64,000 nt of DNA from Spinellus fusiger (GCA_025094145.1 JALLLS010000033.1:1-64000); one strand, 5' to 3'. Positions 43,427 through 55,506 are shown, counted from the stretch's first letter. Notes: generated by a model not told the origin, from the letters alone. A program made the numbers and translations.

Positions 43427-44504
43427 ATGCGCCCGATTCTTCTCCAAGGCCACACGCGTTCCCTCACACAGATCAAGTACAACCGAGAAGGTGACTTGCT
43501 CTTTTCAGTGTCCAAAGACAAGAACGTCAATGTCTGGTACTCTCACAATGGAGAGCGTCTGGGCACCTACAGTGGTCATCAGGGCAGTGTGTGGACCGTG
43601 GATGTGAACTGTAAGCCTCCCCTTTCCTTCTCTACTGTCACTTATAAGAACAAGCCACCTCGACTATGATTGTCACCGGTGCTGCTGATAACACTGCAAA
43701 GCTCTGGAACACCCAGACAGGCCGTTGTCTTAAGACCTGGGAGTTCAAAACAGCCGTCAAGCATGTCGAGTTCAATGAAGACGATACCATGGTTCTGTGC
43801 GTGACAGAAGAGCGTATGGGCTTCTCTGGCACTGTGACTGTTCTTGCTGTCAACCCTCAGTTAGATGCAGCCCAATCGGATGAGCGTATTGCTACTATTA
43901 TCAACACAGACGGACCCAAAGCCGTCGTGGCTGGGTGGGGATACTTGAATAAATACATCATCAGTGGCCATGTCGATGGCTCTATTGTGCAGTGGGACTG
44001 GAAGACCAATGAGAAGATTCTCTCTATTCAACCCCACAGCGACATCCTTACCGACATCCAGTTCAGTACCGACCGCACGTACTTTATCACTGCCTCTAAG
44101 GATAAGACAGCACAGATCTTTGAGAGTGACTCGCTGACTCTTAAAAAGACATACACCACGGACACTCCTCTCAACTCTGCCTGCTTTACACCCAAATATC
44201 AGGAGTTTGTGATTGTGGGAGGTGGACAGGATGCTATGAGTGTCACCACGACGTCTGCCCGTGCAGGTAAATTCGAGAGCAGATTCTACCACAAGATTCT
44301 TGAAGAAGAAGTGGGTCGTGTCCGTGGCCATTTCGGACCCATCAACACAATTGCAGTGCATCCCGATGGCAAGAGGTAAGCCAACCACTAAAGACATATG
44401 GGTGCTGAATATGATGGTGTAGTTATTCCAGTGGTGGTGAGGATGGTTATGTCCGTGTGCATCACTTTGATCCTGATTACTTCAAGTTCAAGATTGAGTC
44501 TTGA
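43427..44504 (+). CDS. TIF34: Translation initiation factor eIF3 subunit i (WD40)
   Basis: Three exons (43427-43610, 43655-44375, 44423-44504) give 328 codons plus stop, matching the usual ~325-347. The protein starts [19 protein letters not shown] directly with the first WD repeat. Repeats end with SVWT, AKLWN, VQWD, AQIFE and [21 protein letters not shown] and [20 protein letters not shown] are highly characteristic of eIF3i. It forms a beta-propeller in the eIF3 scaffold with subunits b and g. The start is preceded by CC, only 114 bp after the MFSD5-like stop, so promoter and terminator are compressed. No irregularity. Confidence 0.95.
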
Positions 44505-44593
44505 GTTATCGTATTTTATATAAACAAAGAAAACCATACAGTTTTTTTTTTTTTAAAAAAAAAGTATGAGAAAGGAAAGTGTGTGTGTGTGTG

Positions 44594-45745
44594 TTAGTCG
44601 GTATGTTTGGAGAGGGCAATGCGTCTACTGTAAGGGGAGAGGGATCTTTCACGCTGTAGCTTATGTTTTGGTTCATGGTGGGGTCTGAAGGAGTCTCTGC
44701 TGTCTCTGTGGGAGTCCCTTGTATAGGAAGGAGAAGGACTCTTTCTCTTTTCTCTATGAATCTTTTCTCTATGAGAATCCTCGTAACTCTCTCTGTGATT
44801 CTCTCTGTGATTCTCTCTGTGATGTGTTCGGTGGGATTCTCGGTGGGATTCTCTGTTAGATTCTCGGTGGGTTGTCTCATAGCTTTCATCACGATCTTCT
44901 TTATGGCTCTTATGCTTCTTGTCAGAGTGTTTATGCTTCTTGTCAGAGTGCTTATGCTTCTTGTCAGAGTGCTTATGCTTCTTGGATCTATGCTCAGAGG
45001 GCGACATGGATCGACGGCTCATGTTTACAATCGTAGGTACCATCTGTGGTGCGTTCATCATCTCCATACTCTGCTGTCCAAGAGGAAGACGGGAGGATCT
45101 AATGAAGAGTCCAGTAAGTAAGAATGCATCTTTAGTAGCTCCCCTGTGAATACTCCATGATCTACCTGCCATAACCTAGTCCCTTTTCTTCATTCACATC
45201 CACATCCACATCAGAGTCATGTTTCTTGAGGGCAAATCTCAATTCTTCCTGAGTGACATGGCTTTCGATTGTCTTTTTCTTCTTCACCCCTCTAATGACT
45301 TGTAAATACTCTGTTTTCTATCTCTTTATGTTGGGATGACTTACAGAGCCACTGCCATAGCATCTGCCTCTGCCTCTTTAATGCGTGCTAATTCATCAGA
45401 CATGGCATTGGAGCCCTCAGCGTCGTGTCTTTCCTTGGCATACCACGTCAGATCCTTGCCTATGACTGTATTAGTGTGTTGACTACTGCCACATTACCCT
45501 TCTGCCAGCGACCCACAGGGGCCATAAGAGAATGACCAAGGTAGTTTTCACGGTGCTTGTCTTCCTTTACGGAGTCCCAGCTGAACTATAGAGAGAGAAT
45601 AAGCCAAAGTGACTCCATATTGGATGTATTTTCCATATTTACCTGGTCCTTTCCTCCACGAACACCTAGAGTATTATTGAGGGAGGGATGAGTGGTGTTG
45701 TGAGTGCAAATCTACTTTATTACCTCCACGCGATGGATGAAACAT
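44594..45745 (-). CDS. MMTAG2-like protein with basic SR-type tail
   Basis: Six minus-strand exons read [35 protein letters not shown] followed by [47 protein letters not shown] and the tail. The N-terminus is the conserved block of multiple-myeloma-tumour-associated-protein-2 homologues (kinase-phosphorylation-domain family), of poorly known nuclear function. The tail holds tandem KKHKHSD repeats (about 44990-44920), many H-R-E-S repeats and an R-S-L-S-P-Y-S-R-R end, suggesting an RNA-processing factor. Exon joins are in phase; the last intron is about 45155-45092. The stop at 44594 is only 89 bp from the eIF3i stop (tail to tail). Confidence 0.8.
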
Positions 45746-45984
45746 GATAGAGGTAAGAGGAAACAGCACTGTCTCCAAATAGCAGTCATTCGTAAGGAGT
45801 GACTGTGTGCTCTTTTTTATTTTATTTTATTTTATATTTCAATTGGTCCAAGTTATTCCTTGGGCTATTTCTTCCATACTGTTCCTTATGAATGTAGAGA
45901 GAGAGAGTGTGTGTATATATATATTGATGTAAAAATAGTATAGATAGATAGACATAATAAAAGAGAGAAGAAATTGATTTCCAT

Positions 45985-47516
45985 CTAATATTCCGCTGCA
46001 GTCTTAATGGCATCAAAACATCGTACCATACTAGGCAGATAGAATGGCTCATACACCAGTGGGAAGGGAGTGTCCCATCCACACACCCGCTGAATGGGTG
46101 CCTGTAAATTCAGGAAACAGTGCTCCATAATACTAGTAGAGAGTTCGGCAGCCACACCCGCTGTCTTGGGCGCCTCATGGGCAATCACCAAGCGGCCTGT
46201 CTTTCTTACAGACTTGGCCACTGTCTCCACATCCATAGGAAGAATCGTCCTTAGATCAATGAGTTCACAGCTAATCCCAGGAAGACGCTTCTCTGCCAGC
46301 TGAATGGCATTCTCAAGTGTGTAGATTTGAGAACCATAGCCAACCACAGTCACATCTGTCCCTTGCTTCAACACCTCGGCCTTACCCAGAGGCAGTACAT
46401 AGTCGCCCACAGGGACCTCTTCCACTGTTATGGATAAAAAATACATAATGTCTCTGCTAATTCTTCCCTTTGTCTGTTTTCATTCTCTTTGTCTGTCTGT
46501 TTACCTGCAGAACGGTAAAGGATCTTTGGCTCAAAGAACACCACTGGATTACGATCACGGATAGAAGCAAGAAGCATTCCTTTGGCTTGGATTGGACTAC
46601 GAGGCATCACCACCTAGACGACAAAATACATAAGAAGATGGAAACAGAGACACTGCTACCTTGAGTCCAGGGCAATGAGCAAAGAATCCTTCTGGACTCT
46701 GACTGTGGTAAAGAGCACCATGGCCTACAGCTGAACAAGGTGTACGCACTGTTAGTCCTCCCACATTAAACTGGTTGCCTGATCGATATCTGTATTTTGA
46801 GGCTTCATTGACAAGCTAACAGGATAAGCCAATCTGCAGACCAAGAAGCAGCACTTACTTGATCAAAGGCAGGGTAGATGTAGTCTGCAAACTGAATCTC
46901 AGCAATGGCAGTGTGGCCTACGGATGCCATACCAATACCAAATCCAACAATTCCTTGTTCAGTCAAAGGTGTATTGAAGACTCGTTCTCTTCCGTACTTT
47001 TCTGCTAATCCTGTAGAAGCTCTAAAGACACCGCCAAAAGAGACATCCTCCCCAAATAACACTAGGAAAGATATTAGTAAATAATAAATAATAAATAAAA
47101 ACATGGATCATCTATATCTATTTATCAGAAGAACAGTACCTGCTGTGTTATCTGTGCTCAGTGCAATAGACATGGCATCATTGACAGCCTGGAATAGATT
47201 CATCTTTTTTGATTCGCCTGTTATTCTCTCTCTCTTTAGTATATCACCCAAAGTGAGTGGATTGGTACAGTCCACTTACTCTCATTAGCACTCATGTGGG
47301 ATAACTCTGGACTACGGAATACTTCCTCGCGGCTCTTCTTTAACAGCAAAGAATAAGCAACTCCCTGCTGAATACCGTCGGGAGAGGCAGTTACAGCAGA
47401 ATAGCCTCGGAGGGTTTGCTATGGAGAGTGAGTCTTCGGTAAAATAAATAAAGGAAACCCACCTGAACTGCTCCTTTACTGCATAGGCTTTGGCAGACTT
47501 TTAAAACAGAGTGCAT
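45985..47516 (-). CDS. BCKDHB: Branched-chain 2-oxoacid dehydrogenase E1 beta subunit
   Basis: With E1-alpha this subunit decarboxylates branched-chain 2-oxo acids in mitochondria. The ATG at 47516 gives [18 protein letters not shown], a plausible presequence. Later exons read [124 protein letters not shown] and [20 protein letters not shown]. It ends [20 protein letters not shown]. The FGEDV, QFADYI and HSQSPE blocks favour the branched-chain enzyme over pyruvate dehydrogenase E1-beta. About eight exons with short introns; no break seen. Confidence 0.92.
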
Positions 47517-47740
47517 GGTCTACAGGAGAAGAGAAAGGAACAGACAAGTCTATGGACAAGCGTCACCGTGGGAACTTTCTCTTTATGGATGGAGTGTGAC
47601 TGTTACATAAGTGATAGAAAGTGATTTGAGAATTTTTCATTGAAAGGGTTTCCATGGCATCTATTTTAGAGAAAAGAAATAGAAAAATAAAGTGTTTAGT
47701 AATGGTATTCCTAGTGGGAAATGAATAGCGATGTTTTAGC

Positions 47741-48025
47741 CTATTATCTTGTTATTATCTTATTATCTTGTTATCTTATTATCTTATTATCTTATTATCT
47801 TATTATTATCTTATTATCTTATTATTATCTTATTATCTTATTATTATCTTATTATCTTATTATTATCTTATTATCTTATTATCTTATCATTTTATCATCT
47901 TGTTATCATCTTATCATCTTTTTATCTTGTTATCTTATCATCTTATCATCTTATCATCTTATCATCTTGTTATTATCTTATTATCTTATTATCTTGTTAT
48001 CTTGTTATCATTTTGTTATCTTATT
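47741..48025. repeat. TTATC-type microsatellite/minisatellite
   Basis: Irregular alternation of ttatc and ttattatc with scattered g and c variants (cttgttatc, cttatcatc). Long leucine/isoleucine-rich frames across it are artefacts. It lies upstream of the BCKDHB start. Confidence 0.9.
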
Positions 48026-49334
48026 CTAGTTTGAATATTCTAACATTGTATAAAAGATACCCTTTCAATACAATGCATTGAATACAGAAAAGACATATAG
48101 ATATGTGTAGTTGTTTATATTTTTCCTTTCTCACTGAATGTGGAAGCTATACTAATCCATAAGCATCTTTGTCTGTTTTTTAGGTTAGAGAGATAGCTAG
48201 CTTATTCAATTGAATGTATAGATATATATAGTCTACACCAAGAAATGATACTAATAATAATGATAGGAATACACCTCGTCCAACGATTGACTATTTGAAA
48301 TATGATGTAAAGGTTTGTCACAATGTGGAAATCCAGGAAATGGTTGCTGAAACACTAAGTCTATAATTTAGTAGCAGAGAACTAGCTTAGGTCATAAGAA
48401 AGTATTAACAGTGTTAATGTATTTGTATCTATAGTCTGTGAAGAAAGCATGTATGGGATGGGATGGTTTAAACTACTAGCTATAAACAAAGTATTCAATA
48501 ATAATAGTAAAGAATATCTCGAGAACAAACACAAGCAGGAGTTATTTTATAACTTTCTACATTCATAAGTATATACTTCTTGAAATATAGAGCACTAAAT
48601 GAAGTCTATGGGTATGAAAGTATGATAAAGTGGTGTTTATTTATATATTTCTATTTGTCAATAGATATAAAAGAACAGAGCCAACTTAAACAGTGTTAGT
48701 TTTTATACTTTTTCTGTTGGGATTTCAACAAGAGTCTTTCTATGCATTATTAAAACTGTTACAATTACTGTATACTATCAGGAAAAGAGCTAAAGGTTCT
48801 TTTATTAAGCAGAGATACAAGGTTCTGGTGAAACACCTGTACAATAGTATCCCTTTCAGTCTTGTGTCAATAACAGTTGGATGTACTGCAGATATCAATA
48901 GCAGATGTGTCACTTCTGACATAAAGTATTTGGGCTTTAGCCTATTAGAATAATTTATACGCGAAAAATCAGCCTCGTGACAATAAATACAGTGCTGACA
49001 CCTATCGGTCCGATGCAAGAAAGAAAAGAAAAGGAAAAGAAAAGGGGCACACGCTTTGTATCAAACCTTCACATACTTTAGTGAATTAGGCTTGATCTCA
49101 TTTATAAAAAATAAAAATAAAAGCTCACTAATAGAACCCAATATATACTCAATGGACCCACTCCACTCTTCTACCCTTCAATAGAATGCTTAAATATACG
49201 CTCTGTCCCTAGATTCAAATGTATCAAGAACTACCAATGTAATACTACTTTTAAATCATCGTCTTTTTCCTTCTTATAGGAGATATCCACAAGCAACAGC
49301 TTGAGATTATGTGGAGGTGCCTAAATCTGTCCTA
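48026..49334. other. Intergenic, nothing recognised
   Basis: AT-rich, with only short frames of no family resemblance (for example 48693-48953). The second Fanzor element begins at its right edge. Confidence 0.35.
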
Positions 49335-50680
49335 CACATCAGGAGATTTTTCTGGCCTTTAAGCGGTGATATCTTCTTCCTTTTACGAGGGACCCAAATT
49401 TTGCCGTTTTACGGAACTGTGTTTAAAATCAAGATTTGCAAGTATTTGTAATAAAGAGTACTAAGGTTATTAACAGGACCACTAGAGAGATACATCTGTA
49501 GTAGTTTGGTCTCTAGAAGGGACTAAAAAATAAAGGTTTGGATACAAAGGCTAATCTAGGGAAATCAAAGAGGGTACATGAACAGGGACACAACACACGA
49601 TTTGATCACAACGGGTAACTAGGCAACTGTTCTTTAAGCAATTCTTTTCTTTCTAAAATGTTGTTGTAGTCTGCATTACTTTGGTGGTTCTGATTAAGCA
49701 AATGAATTGTGAAAATTCAAGTTGTTCTCTTCTGTTCGGATATTAATACCTACCAACCACACTGTCTGTTGTTCTTCATAACTTCTACCCTCTTTAACTT
49801 GTTTGCCTTTGTCTGGCATAAGAACCAACAGTTGTGATCTGGTGAGTGTTTGTTTATGTTTATTATGTCTGACATGTTAGTCAGTTTCTATTTTATATTC
49901 TTTTATTTTAATAAACTCGGTGAATCCGTTAAAAAGACAAAGGCAAGAGGATGGTGCCAGTGCAAGGGTAATACGACACACACACAGAGAGTACATTAAT
50001 ATATCTCGAACTAATTATTTTTACTGTTTTATTAGTGTAAAGGGATTTTAGCGCCCAAAAAGATTGGTGTGATTCTACCAAATTGCCAAGTTTAAAGGTC
50101 ATCGTGTTGGTTTGACGAGAGTCTTATATCAATCATTAAAGAAAAGACAAAAGGGTGGAGATCTTCTTCTAGTTGATGTCGATGAGTTCTGAACATTGAG
50201 GATAATCATGATTGATCTCTCACCCAATATGAAAAGCTCTTCTAACAGTTACTTTGTCTTCTTTTTTTGTTCTCAAGATCTGTCACACTTATAACACAAA
50301 TATCCTCACCGAGGTATTAGTAAATTTCAACAATATCCGCGCTTGCCGAAGTTGTGGAATTGTTTGGAACAAGGATGTGAATGCATCAACGAATATCTAT
50401 ACAACTGTAGAAGATGGATTAAAGGGTCGCCACCGACCAGTTCCATTCTGTCGATAAGAATAGATATTCTTATTTGTATTTATATTATATATCGCCACAT
50501 CGAAAGTGGTTTCCTCTGGGATTTAGACATTTACAGGTAAATCTACATAATAGTCTTTATTTATTTAAAAACTAACATGAATACATCTTAATTTATTTTT
50601 GCTCCTTTTCAAATCGATGTCATTTTTAAACAATTGTATTTCAACTATTTCCTTTTATATCCTAAAGATCTCCTGGTATA
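49335..50680 (+). mobile_element. Fanzor-bearing element with Plavaka-type ends (copy 2)
   Basis: Begins CACATCAGGAGATTTTTCTG and ends AAGATCTCCTGGTATA (last bases decayed from GTGTG), with TA on both sides (49333-49334, 50681-50682). It is nearly the same length as copy 1 (1346 against 1342 bp) and closely similar throughout, so both derive from one already shortened element. It inserted between BCKDHB and the acyltransferase gene and interrupts no visible gene. Confidence 0.85.
49821..50457 (+). pseudogene. Fanzor C-terminal remnant, copy 2
   Basis: The same blocks as copy 1 occur: EPTVVIW (near 49822), KFKGHRVGLTRVLYQSLKKR (near 50091), LLLVDVDEF followed by TGA, then after an intron region ICHTYN, RACRSCGIVWNKDVNASTNI and RHRPVPFCR, stop at 50457. 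The RuvC-II glutamate is present here (lysine in copy 1). The TGA sits where copy 1 has CGA (arginine). The 5' splice site has lost its GT (ggataatc against ggtaaaca) while the acceptor (50276-50277) is kept. The CHTY defect of the zinc ribbon is shared with copy 1. Confidence 0.85.
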
Positions 50681-50901
50681 TAAATAAAACAAATCCTAAA
50701 ATGAAGATATTTTTTAATTAATCACCATGCCAACTTGGTACTTTAAGTCGCCGTCCTAATAGTGGCCACTTTCCTCCTCTTTTTCCTTAAGACTACAACT
50801 CTATAGTGATCTGTGCTGTTCTTTTCTTTCCATTATTTTACACACTTCTTTATAATCTCTCTTGAACACCTCCACCTCTTTTTTTACCTGTATTTATTAG
50901 G

Positions 50902-53366
50902 ATGGATACTTCTTTAATTGAATCACTAGCCCAGGGAGTGATCAAAAAAGGATTTAAAGTCATTCTACACATATTCTTTCGTGAAATAAAAACGAGTGGT
51001 GCTGAACAAGTGCCTGCTCATGGACCATGTCTCTTCATTGTAGGTCCTCATGCAAATCAGTTTGTCGATGGCATGGTATTTTACAATTACACAATGCGTA
51101 AAGCATATTCTATTATGGCTGCTGTTTCATACAGGAAACCAGTCATTGGACATATTGGCAGACTACTAAAAGCAAGCAAGTACCATGGAAAGAGTGTGAT
51201 TCTTTGTTGTGGTTGTGGTTGTGGTTGTTGTTCTAATGAAAATTCACCAAAAATAACAGTTCCTGTCGTACGTCCACAAGATATAATGAAAAAAGGAACA
51301 GGCTTTCTACGTTATCAGTTATCAAATCCCTACAAAGTTCGAGGCATCGGGACTTTTTTTACGCAGGAAATTATGCTTTATGACTATATCGTGTTTTCAA
51401 ACGAATACAAATTCCAAGTGGTGGAAATTACTTCTGATACAGACATCAGTATTGTCTATGCTCTAGATAATAAGATAAAATCAGTAGAAGCCCATGAAAA
51501 CAACCAGCTCTATGAATTTGAAATTATGCCACACATTGACCAAACACCGGTCTATCAGGAAGTGTACCGTTCTTTCAATAACAAGGAATGCGTTGTTATC
51601 TTTCCAGAAGGTGGTAGCCATGACCGTACTGAAATGTTACCATTAAAAGGTATATTTCTCAATTTAAAAAGAAAGAAAAAAGAAAGAAAACCCCTCATAA
51701 AAAGAGGTAGCTGGATTTGCTATTATGGCCTTTGGTGCAGTCACCCAAGACCCTACCCTCGATCTTAAGATTATCCCTGTGGGTAAGTGCAGAGTATAAT
51801 ATTAGAGTTAATAGAGACATCAACAGGTCTTCATTACTTCCACCCTGACAAGTTCAGATCAAGGGCTGTAGTATCTTATGGAGAACCCATCTCCATCAAT
51901 GATGCAGATGCAGCCCTATTCCAACAAGGAGGAAAGGGAAAACATGAAGCTGTTTTGAGACTATTAAACCGATGCGATCAAGCCTTTAGATCAGTGACCA
52001 TCAATGCACCCGACGATGATACACTTTGTGTCAGTTCATACACCTGTAAAAAGGCCCCCTCTTTAATCATTCTACTGGTAATAATTCTTTATCTTTCCAA
52101 ATCTATATCCATTAGGTGATCAGAACAGCATGCCGTCTTCACCAACCCGCGCACTACGGCCAACTTTCAATTGAAGAAATGATTCAACACGACCGAGACT
52201 TTGCCAAAGGATGGACTCAATTGAAAGAAGACTCCTCTCTCCAGCTGTTGACGCAGAGAATAAAGCTATACAACGCTTCTCTCTCTTTATTTGACATTCG
52301 GGATTACCAAGTGGATAGCCTTGGCATGCATCCTATAAAAGCTAGCCTATCCCTTCTTCAACAAGTGACAAAGTTGGCAGTTATTTCTAGTGTATATGTA
52401 CCAGCGTAAGTAGATTGAAAAGAGAGAGAGATGGAAGGCTGCCCTTATTTTATTCCTTGTTCTTTCTAGTTACATTGCCAATATTCCATTACTATGGATC
52501 ACCCAATATGTCAGCAAAAGAAAGCAAAAAGGTACAGTAAACTATTCTTTTCTTCCATAAACAACAACACCCTATACTTATTTTTATGATAGAGGCACTT
52601 TCTGCTTCCATGGTCAAGGTTACTGCCAAAGATGTATTAGCTACTTGGAAAGTATTAGTGGCTATCTTTGTCATTCCTTCCCTATACCTTGGCTATTCAA
52701 CTACTATTGTTTTATACTTTTTGAAAGAAAGTGCGACCATGTCTTTAAAGACAAAGTTAGGAAAGATCATCAAACTGTTTGGGTTACAATTAATATTCCA
52801 ATATGGTGTTTTACGGATTGGAGACACTCGTATTGATATCTACAAGTAAGTGTAAAAAAACAAAAACAAAAACAAAAAACATGCAAGGATTCAGTGTGGC
52901 GTGTTCTGTTTATGACACTAATTTCTACGGTTTAGATCTATAAAACCACTCTTTCTCACGCTCCGTAATCCAAAGGCTGGATCTACTCTTCAGTCTATTA
53001 GAAATGATATGATAAAAGAGATAAATACATTTGTCAGTAGACATACACCTGGTGTATTTCCAGTACATGCCAAAAACAACACAAAAGAATCCACGGCCCC
53101 CGTGAACTCACCAGGTAATCTTCAACTAATATAGAGGAGGTCCTTTATATTTTATTTTTATATTTTTATATTTTATTTTATTTTAAAAAAAAAGAAAGAA
53201 AAGAAAAAGAAACAATAAGCTAAACAAAACAAAAAAAAAACTCTACATACTAGATACCTCTCCAGCCCTATCAGTCAACTCTAGTGTATCCAGTAGTTCT
53301 TTGAATAAGTGTCTTACTCCACCCCAAGTGGCATTCAAAGATGGCCTTCATCTTAAATGTACATAG
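50902..53366 (+). CDS. Glycerol-3-phosphate/dihydroxyacetone-phosphate acyltransferase, Sct1/Gpt2 type
   Basis: Catalyses the first acylation in glycerolipid synthesis at the ER. From ATG 50902 the protein has KVILHIFFREIKTSG, CLFIVGPHANQFVDG (the H-x4-5-D acyltransferase motif), VPVVRPQDI, GTFFTQE, VFPEGGSHDRTEMLPLK (second motif), then IIPVGLHYFHPDKFRSR. Hydrophobic segments occur near 52380-52500 and 52640-52840. The final exon ends at 53366. Introns lie near 51650-51710, 51781-51825, 52031-52114, 52407-52470, 52536-52590, 52847-52935 and 53114-53250. A further in-phase intron (about 51196-51261, ending aacag) would remove a cysteine/glycine-rich stretch encoded by ttgtggttgtgg repeats. 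I think that stretch is intronic. Confidence 0.87.
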
Positions 53367-53875
53367 AATAGTTTTCTTTCTGTAGTGTATCTGGCATGGA
53401 ATGAATATTCTCTTTCAAAATAAGATACTTGAACAGTTTTCTAATAATACTATGAACCATGAACCATGAACAGGCCAGATATCAATAAATATAAATAGAC
53501 AAGGATTCTTTTCTGTTTCTGGTTTCAATTCCTAGTAGTTTTTATACACCCTACTACTGTTGTAGTGTCTGATTTACATGGACTCTGTTCTACTGATTTC
53601 AATACATCAATATATAAGCTATATTATATTATTTTGTCTTTAATGAACAAAAGGAAAATAGAATAGAAGAAATGAAAAGAAAGGAAAAGCGATATTTATA
53701 TTATATAAGCCTTTATGCCCTTTCTAATAATAGAGGGACCCATAAGCCCAGTTCTTCTTCTTATAGAGAGATATAGACAGAGAGAGATAGACAGAGAGAG
53801 AGAGAGAGCCATTCATCAGTACAATGAAGAAAGAAAGAAAGAAAAAAGTACAAATTATATTTCAAAATACAAGCA
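53367..53875. other. Convergent intergenic region
   Basis: Lies between the acyltransferase stop and the homeobox stop. It holds gaccatgaaccatgaac (tandem) near 53452 and gagaga/agaaag runs near 53770-53845. No gene. Confidence 0.4.
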
Positions 53876-54805
53876 CTAACAAAACTTTTTGATATTAGTC
53901 CTACTACCTTCTCGTCCATCGTCACTGTACACATTCATATCTGCCTTTTTGCCTTTAGAACCATACGGCTTTGGCTGAAAAGGAGATATGTTGGAAGCAT
54001 CCGCATGAAGACTCTTATGGGAATAGCTCAATGAGTAATCCAAGGAGGGAGGATTATAATCCATCATATTCGACGGGTAATCAGGGTAAAACATTGGCGA
54101 AACAGAATGTGGCTGGAGTTGAGAAGGAAGAGGTGGAAGGGGTTGAGAAGGAGGAGGTGGTGGTGGTGGCTGGAGTGAGGCTGTTTGTAAAGTGGAAAAG
54201 ACCACGGCCTGTGATGGCGTTGGGTCTGTTCTATGACTGGATATATAATTTAGAGAGGGTCTTGAGTAATCAGATGGATAGTTGTGGTAGACACTATAGG
54301 AATCAAAATATTCAGCATATGGGCTATTCTCAGAGAATTGGTTTGGATCCATAGTGGAATAGGAACGACTCAATGGAACAGTCTGTGTAAATAGTTTAGG
54401 GTCACTTGCTGTGGGTTTGGGTGAATACACCGGATGGACGGGTTTTGCTGGCTCCGTCGTGTGATTCATATAAGATAGGCGTCGAATACTGGAGAGACTT
54501 CTCGAAGGCCGTTTTCGGTGGGTATCAAGGTGTGCCTTTTTCTCTTTGGCTCGACGGTTTTGTAACCACACTTGCACTCGGCTGACTTGTATTCCCAATT
54601 TATGGGCTATTACACTCTTGGCTTCAGAAGAAGGCCGTACATGTGTTTTAAAGAATAGCTCGAGGTCATCGAGTTGAGCCGATGTAAATCGATGTCGTGT
54701 TTTCACTTCTGTCTGCCATCCTTCGTCCTCACTGCCACTTGATTCGACTTCCTTTTTTTCCTTTGGAGAGTTCAAGAGTTGATCCTTGGGGACTTCTTTT
54801 TCCAT
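53876..54805 (-). CDS. Homeobox transcription factor
   Basis: A single-exon frame of 309 codons starts MEKEVPKDQLLNSPKEKKEV. Residues about 33-90 form a homeodomain: RHRFTSAQLDDLELFFKTHV, then the recognition helix VSRVQVWLQNRRAKEKK. The invariant W-F-x-N-x-R reads W-L-Q-N-R-R, with leucine for phenylalanine. The remainder is proline/serine/tyrosine-rich and low in complexity (LQPPPPPPPSQPLPPLPSQ), as in fungal activators. A basic G-S-K-G-K-K-A stretch near the C-terminus may be a second nuclear signal. DNA target and regulated genes cannot be inferred. Confidence 0.9.
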   Translation of the reverse strand: MEKEVPKDQLLNSPKEKKEVESSGSEDEGWQTEVKTRHRFTSAQLDDLELFFKTHVRPSSEAKSVIAHKLGIQVSRVQVWLQNRRAKEKKAHLDTHRKRPSRSLSSIRRLSYMNHTTEPAKPVHPVYSPKPTASDPKLFTQTVPLSRSYSTMDPNQFSENSPYAEYFDSYSVYHNYPSDYSRPSLNYISSHRTDPTPSQAVVFSTLQTASLQPPPPPPPSQPLPPLPSQLQPHSVSPMFYPDYPSNMMDYNPPSLDYSLSYSHKSLHADASNISPFQPKPYGSKGKKADMNVYSDDGREGSRTNIKKFC

Positions 54806-55506
54806 TTTTTAGTCTTGAAAAATATTGCTATTGCTATTGATAATAAAAATAAAACTATAACTGACAGGAAGAAGAAAAAAAGAAGAAAAAAGAAATGAAA
54901 TGAAAGGAATACTTTAAATGTGAATAAGAGATGATATAATTATTTGGCTAGTATAACTGTTATTAAACAAAGCTAGGCTCTGTGAATGACTGATAGATGA
55001 ATATAAACGGGGATCATTGGACAGAGTGACAGTTTCAGATTAAAGGTGTTTGGTCATTTGTAAAGAGAACACGGATGTCTAGCCCTACTATGCACAGGAA
55101 GGAGTAAATGTGCTGCCTGTACTGATAGATGGGCTTGTTCCATTCCATTCTACACTCTATAGAAAGAGAGAAACTATTCAAACAATAGCATGGCATAGCT
55201 TATTCATCCTACAAAGATAGAACAATAAATAGAAACTCACCACCACAGCCAATGTCGTCTGTAAAGGCATAGAATGTAAAAGGGCTCTTGTCAAAAGGCA
55301 AGTCCACTGATAGATAGTATGTATTTCACAGTGAATACCAACAGTGCAAGTTTCTTTTTCTTTTCTCTCATTGTAGATAAAGATATATATAAAGATATAT
55401 AAAGATAATAAATAATATATATATAAATAAAAGAAAGTGTTTATCATATAAAATAGAAAGATAATAAAGTATATTCTTGCCCTCTTTTATAATGTTGGTT
55501 TCTTTC
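54806..55506. other. Upstream region of the homeobox gene and 3' flank of BUD31
   Basis: Purine-rich (aagaagaaaaaaagaagaaaaaag near 54870) and AT-rich DNA. Small frames here show no family resemblance. Confidence 0.4.

Noticed and set aside
47721..48081. Three overlapping leucine/isoleucine/serine-rich frames
   Set aside because: Translation of the TTATC repeat.
48693..48953. 86-codon frame
   Set aside because: No recognisable features and unsupported by context.
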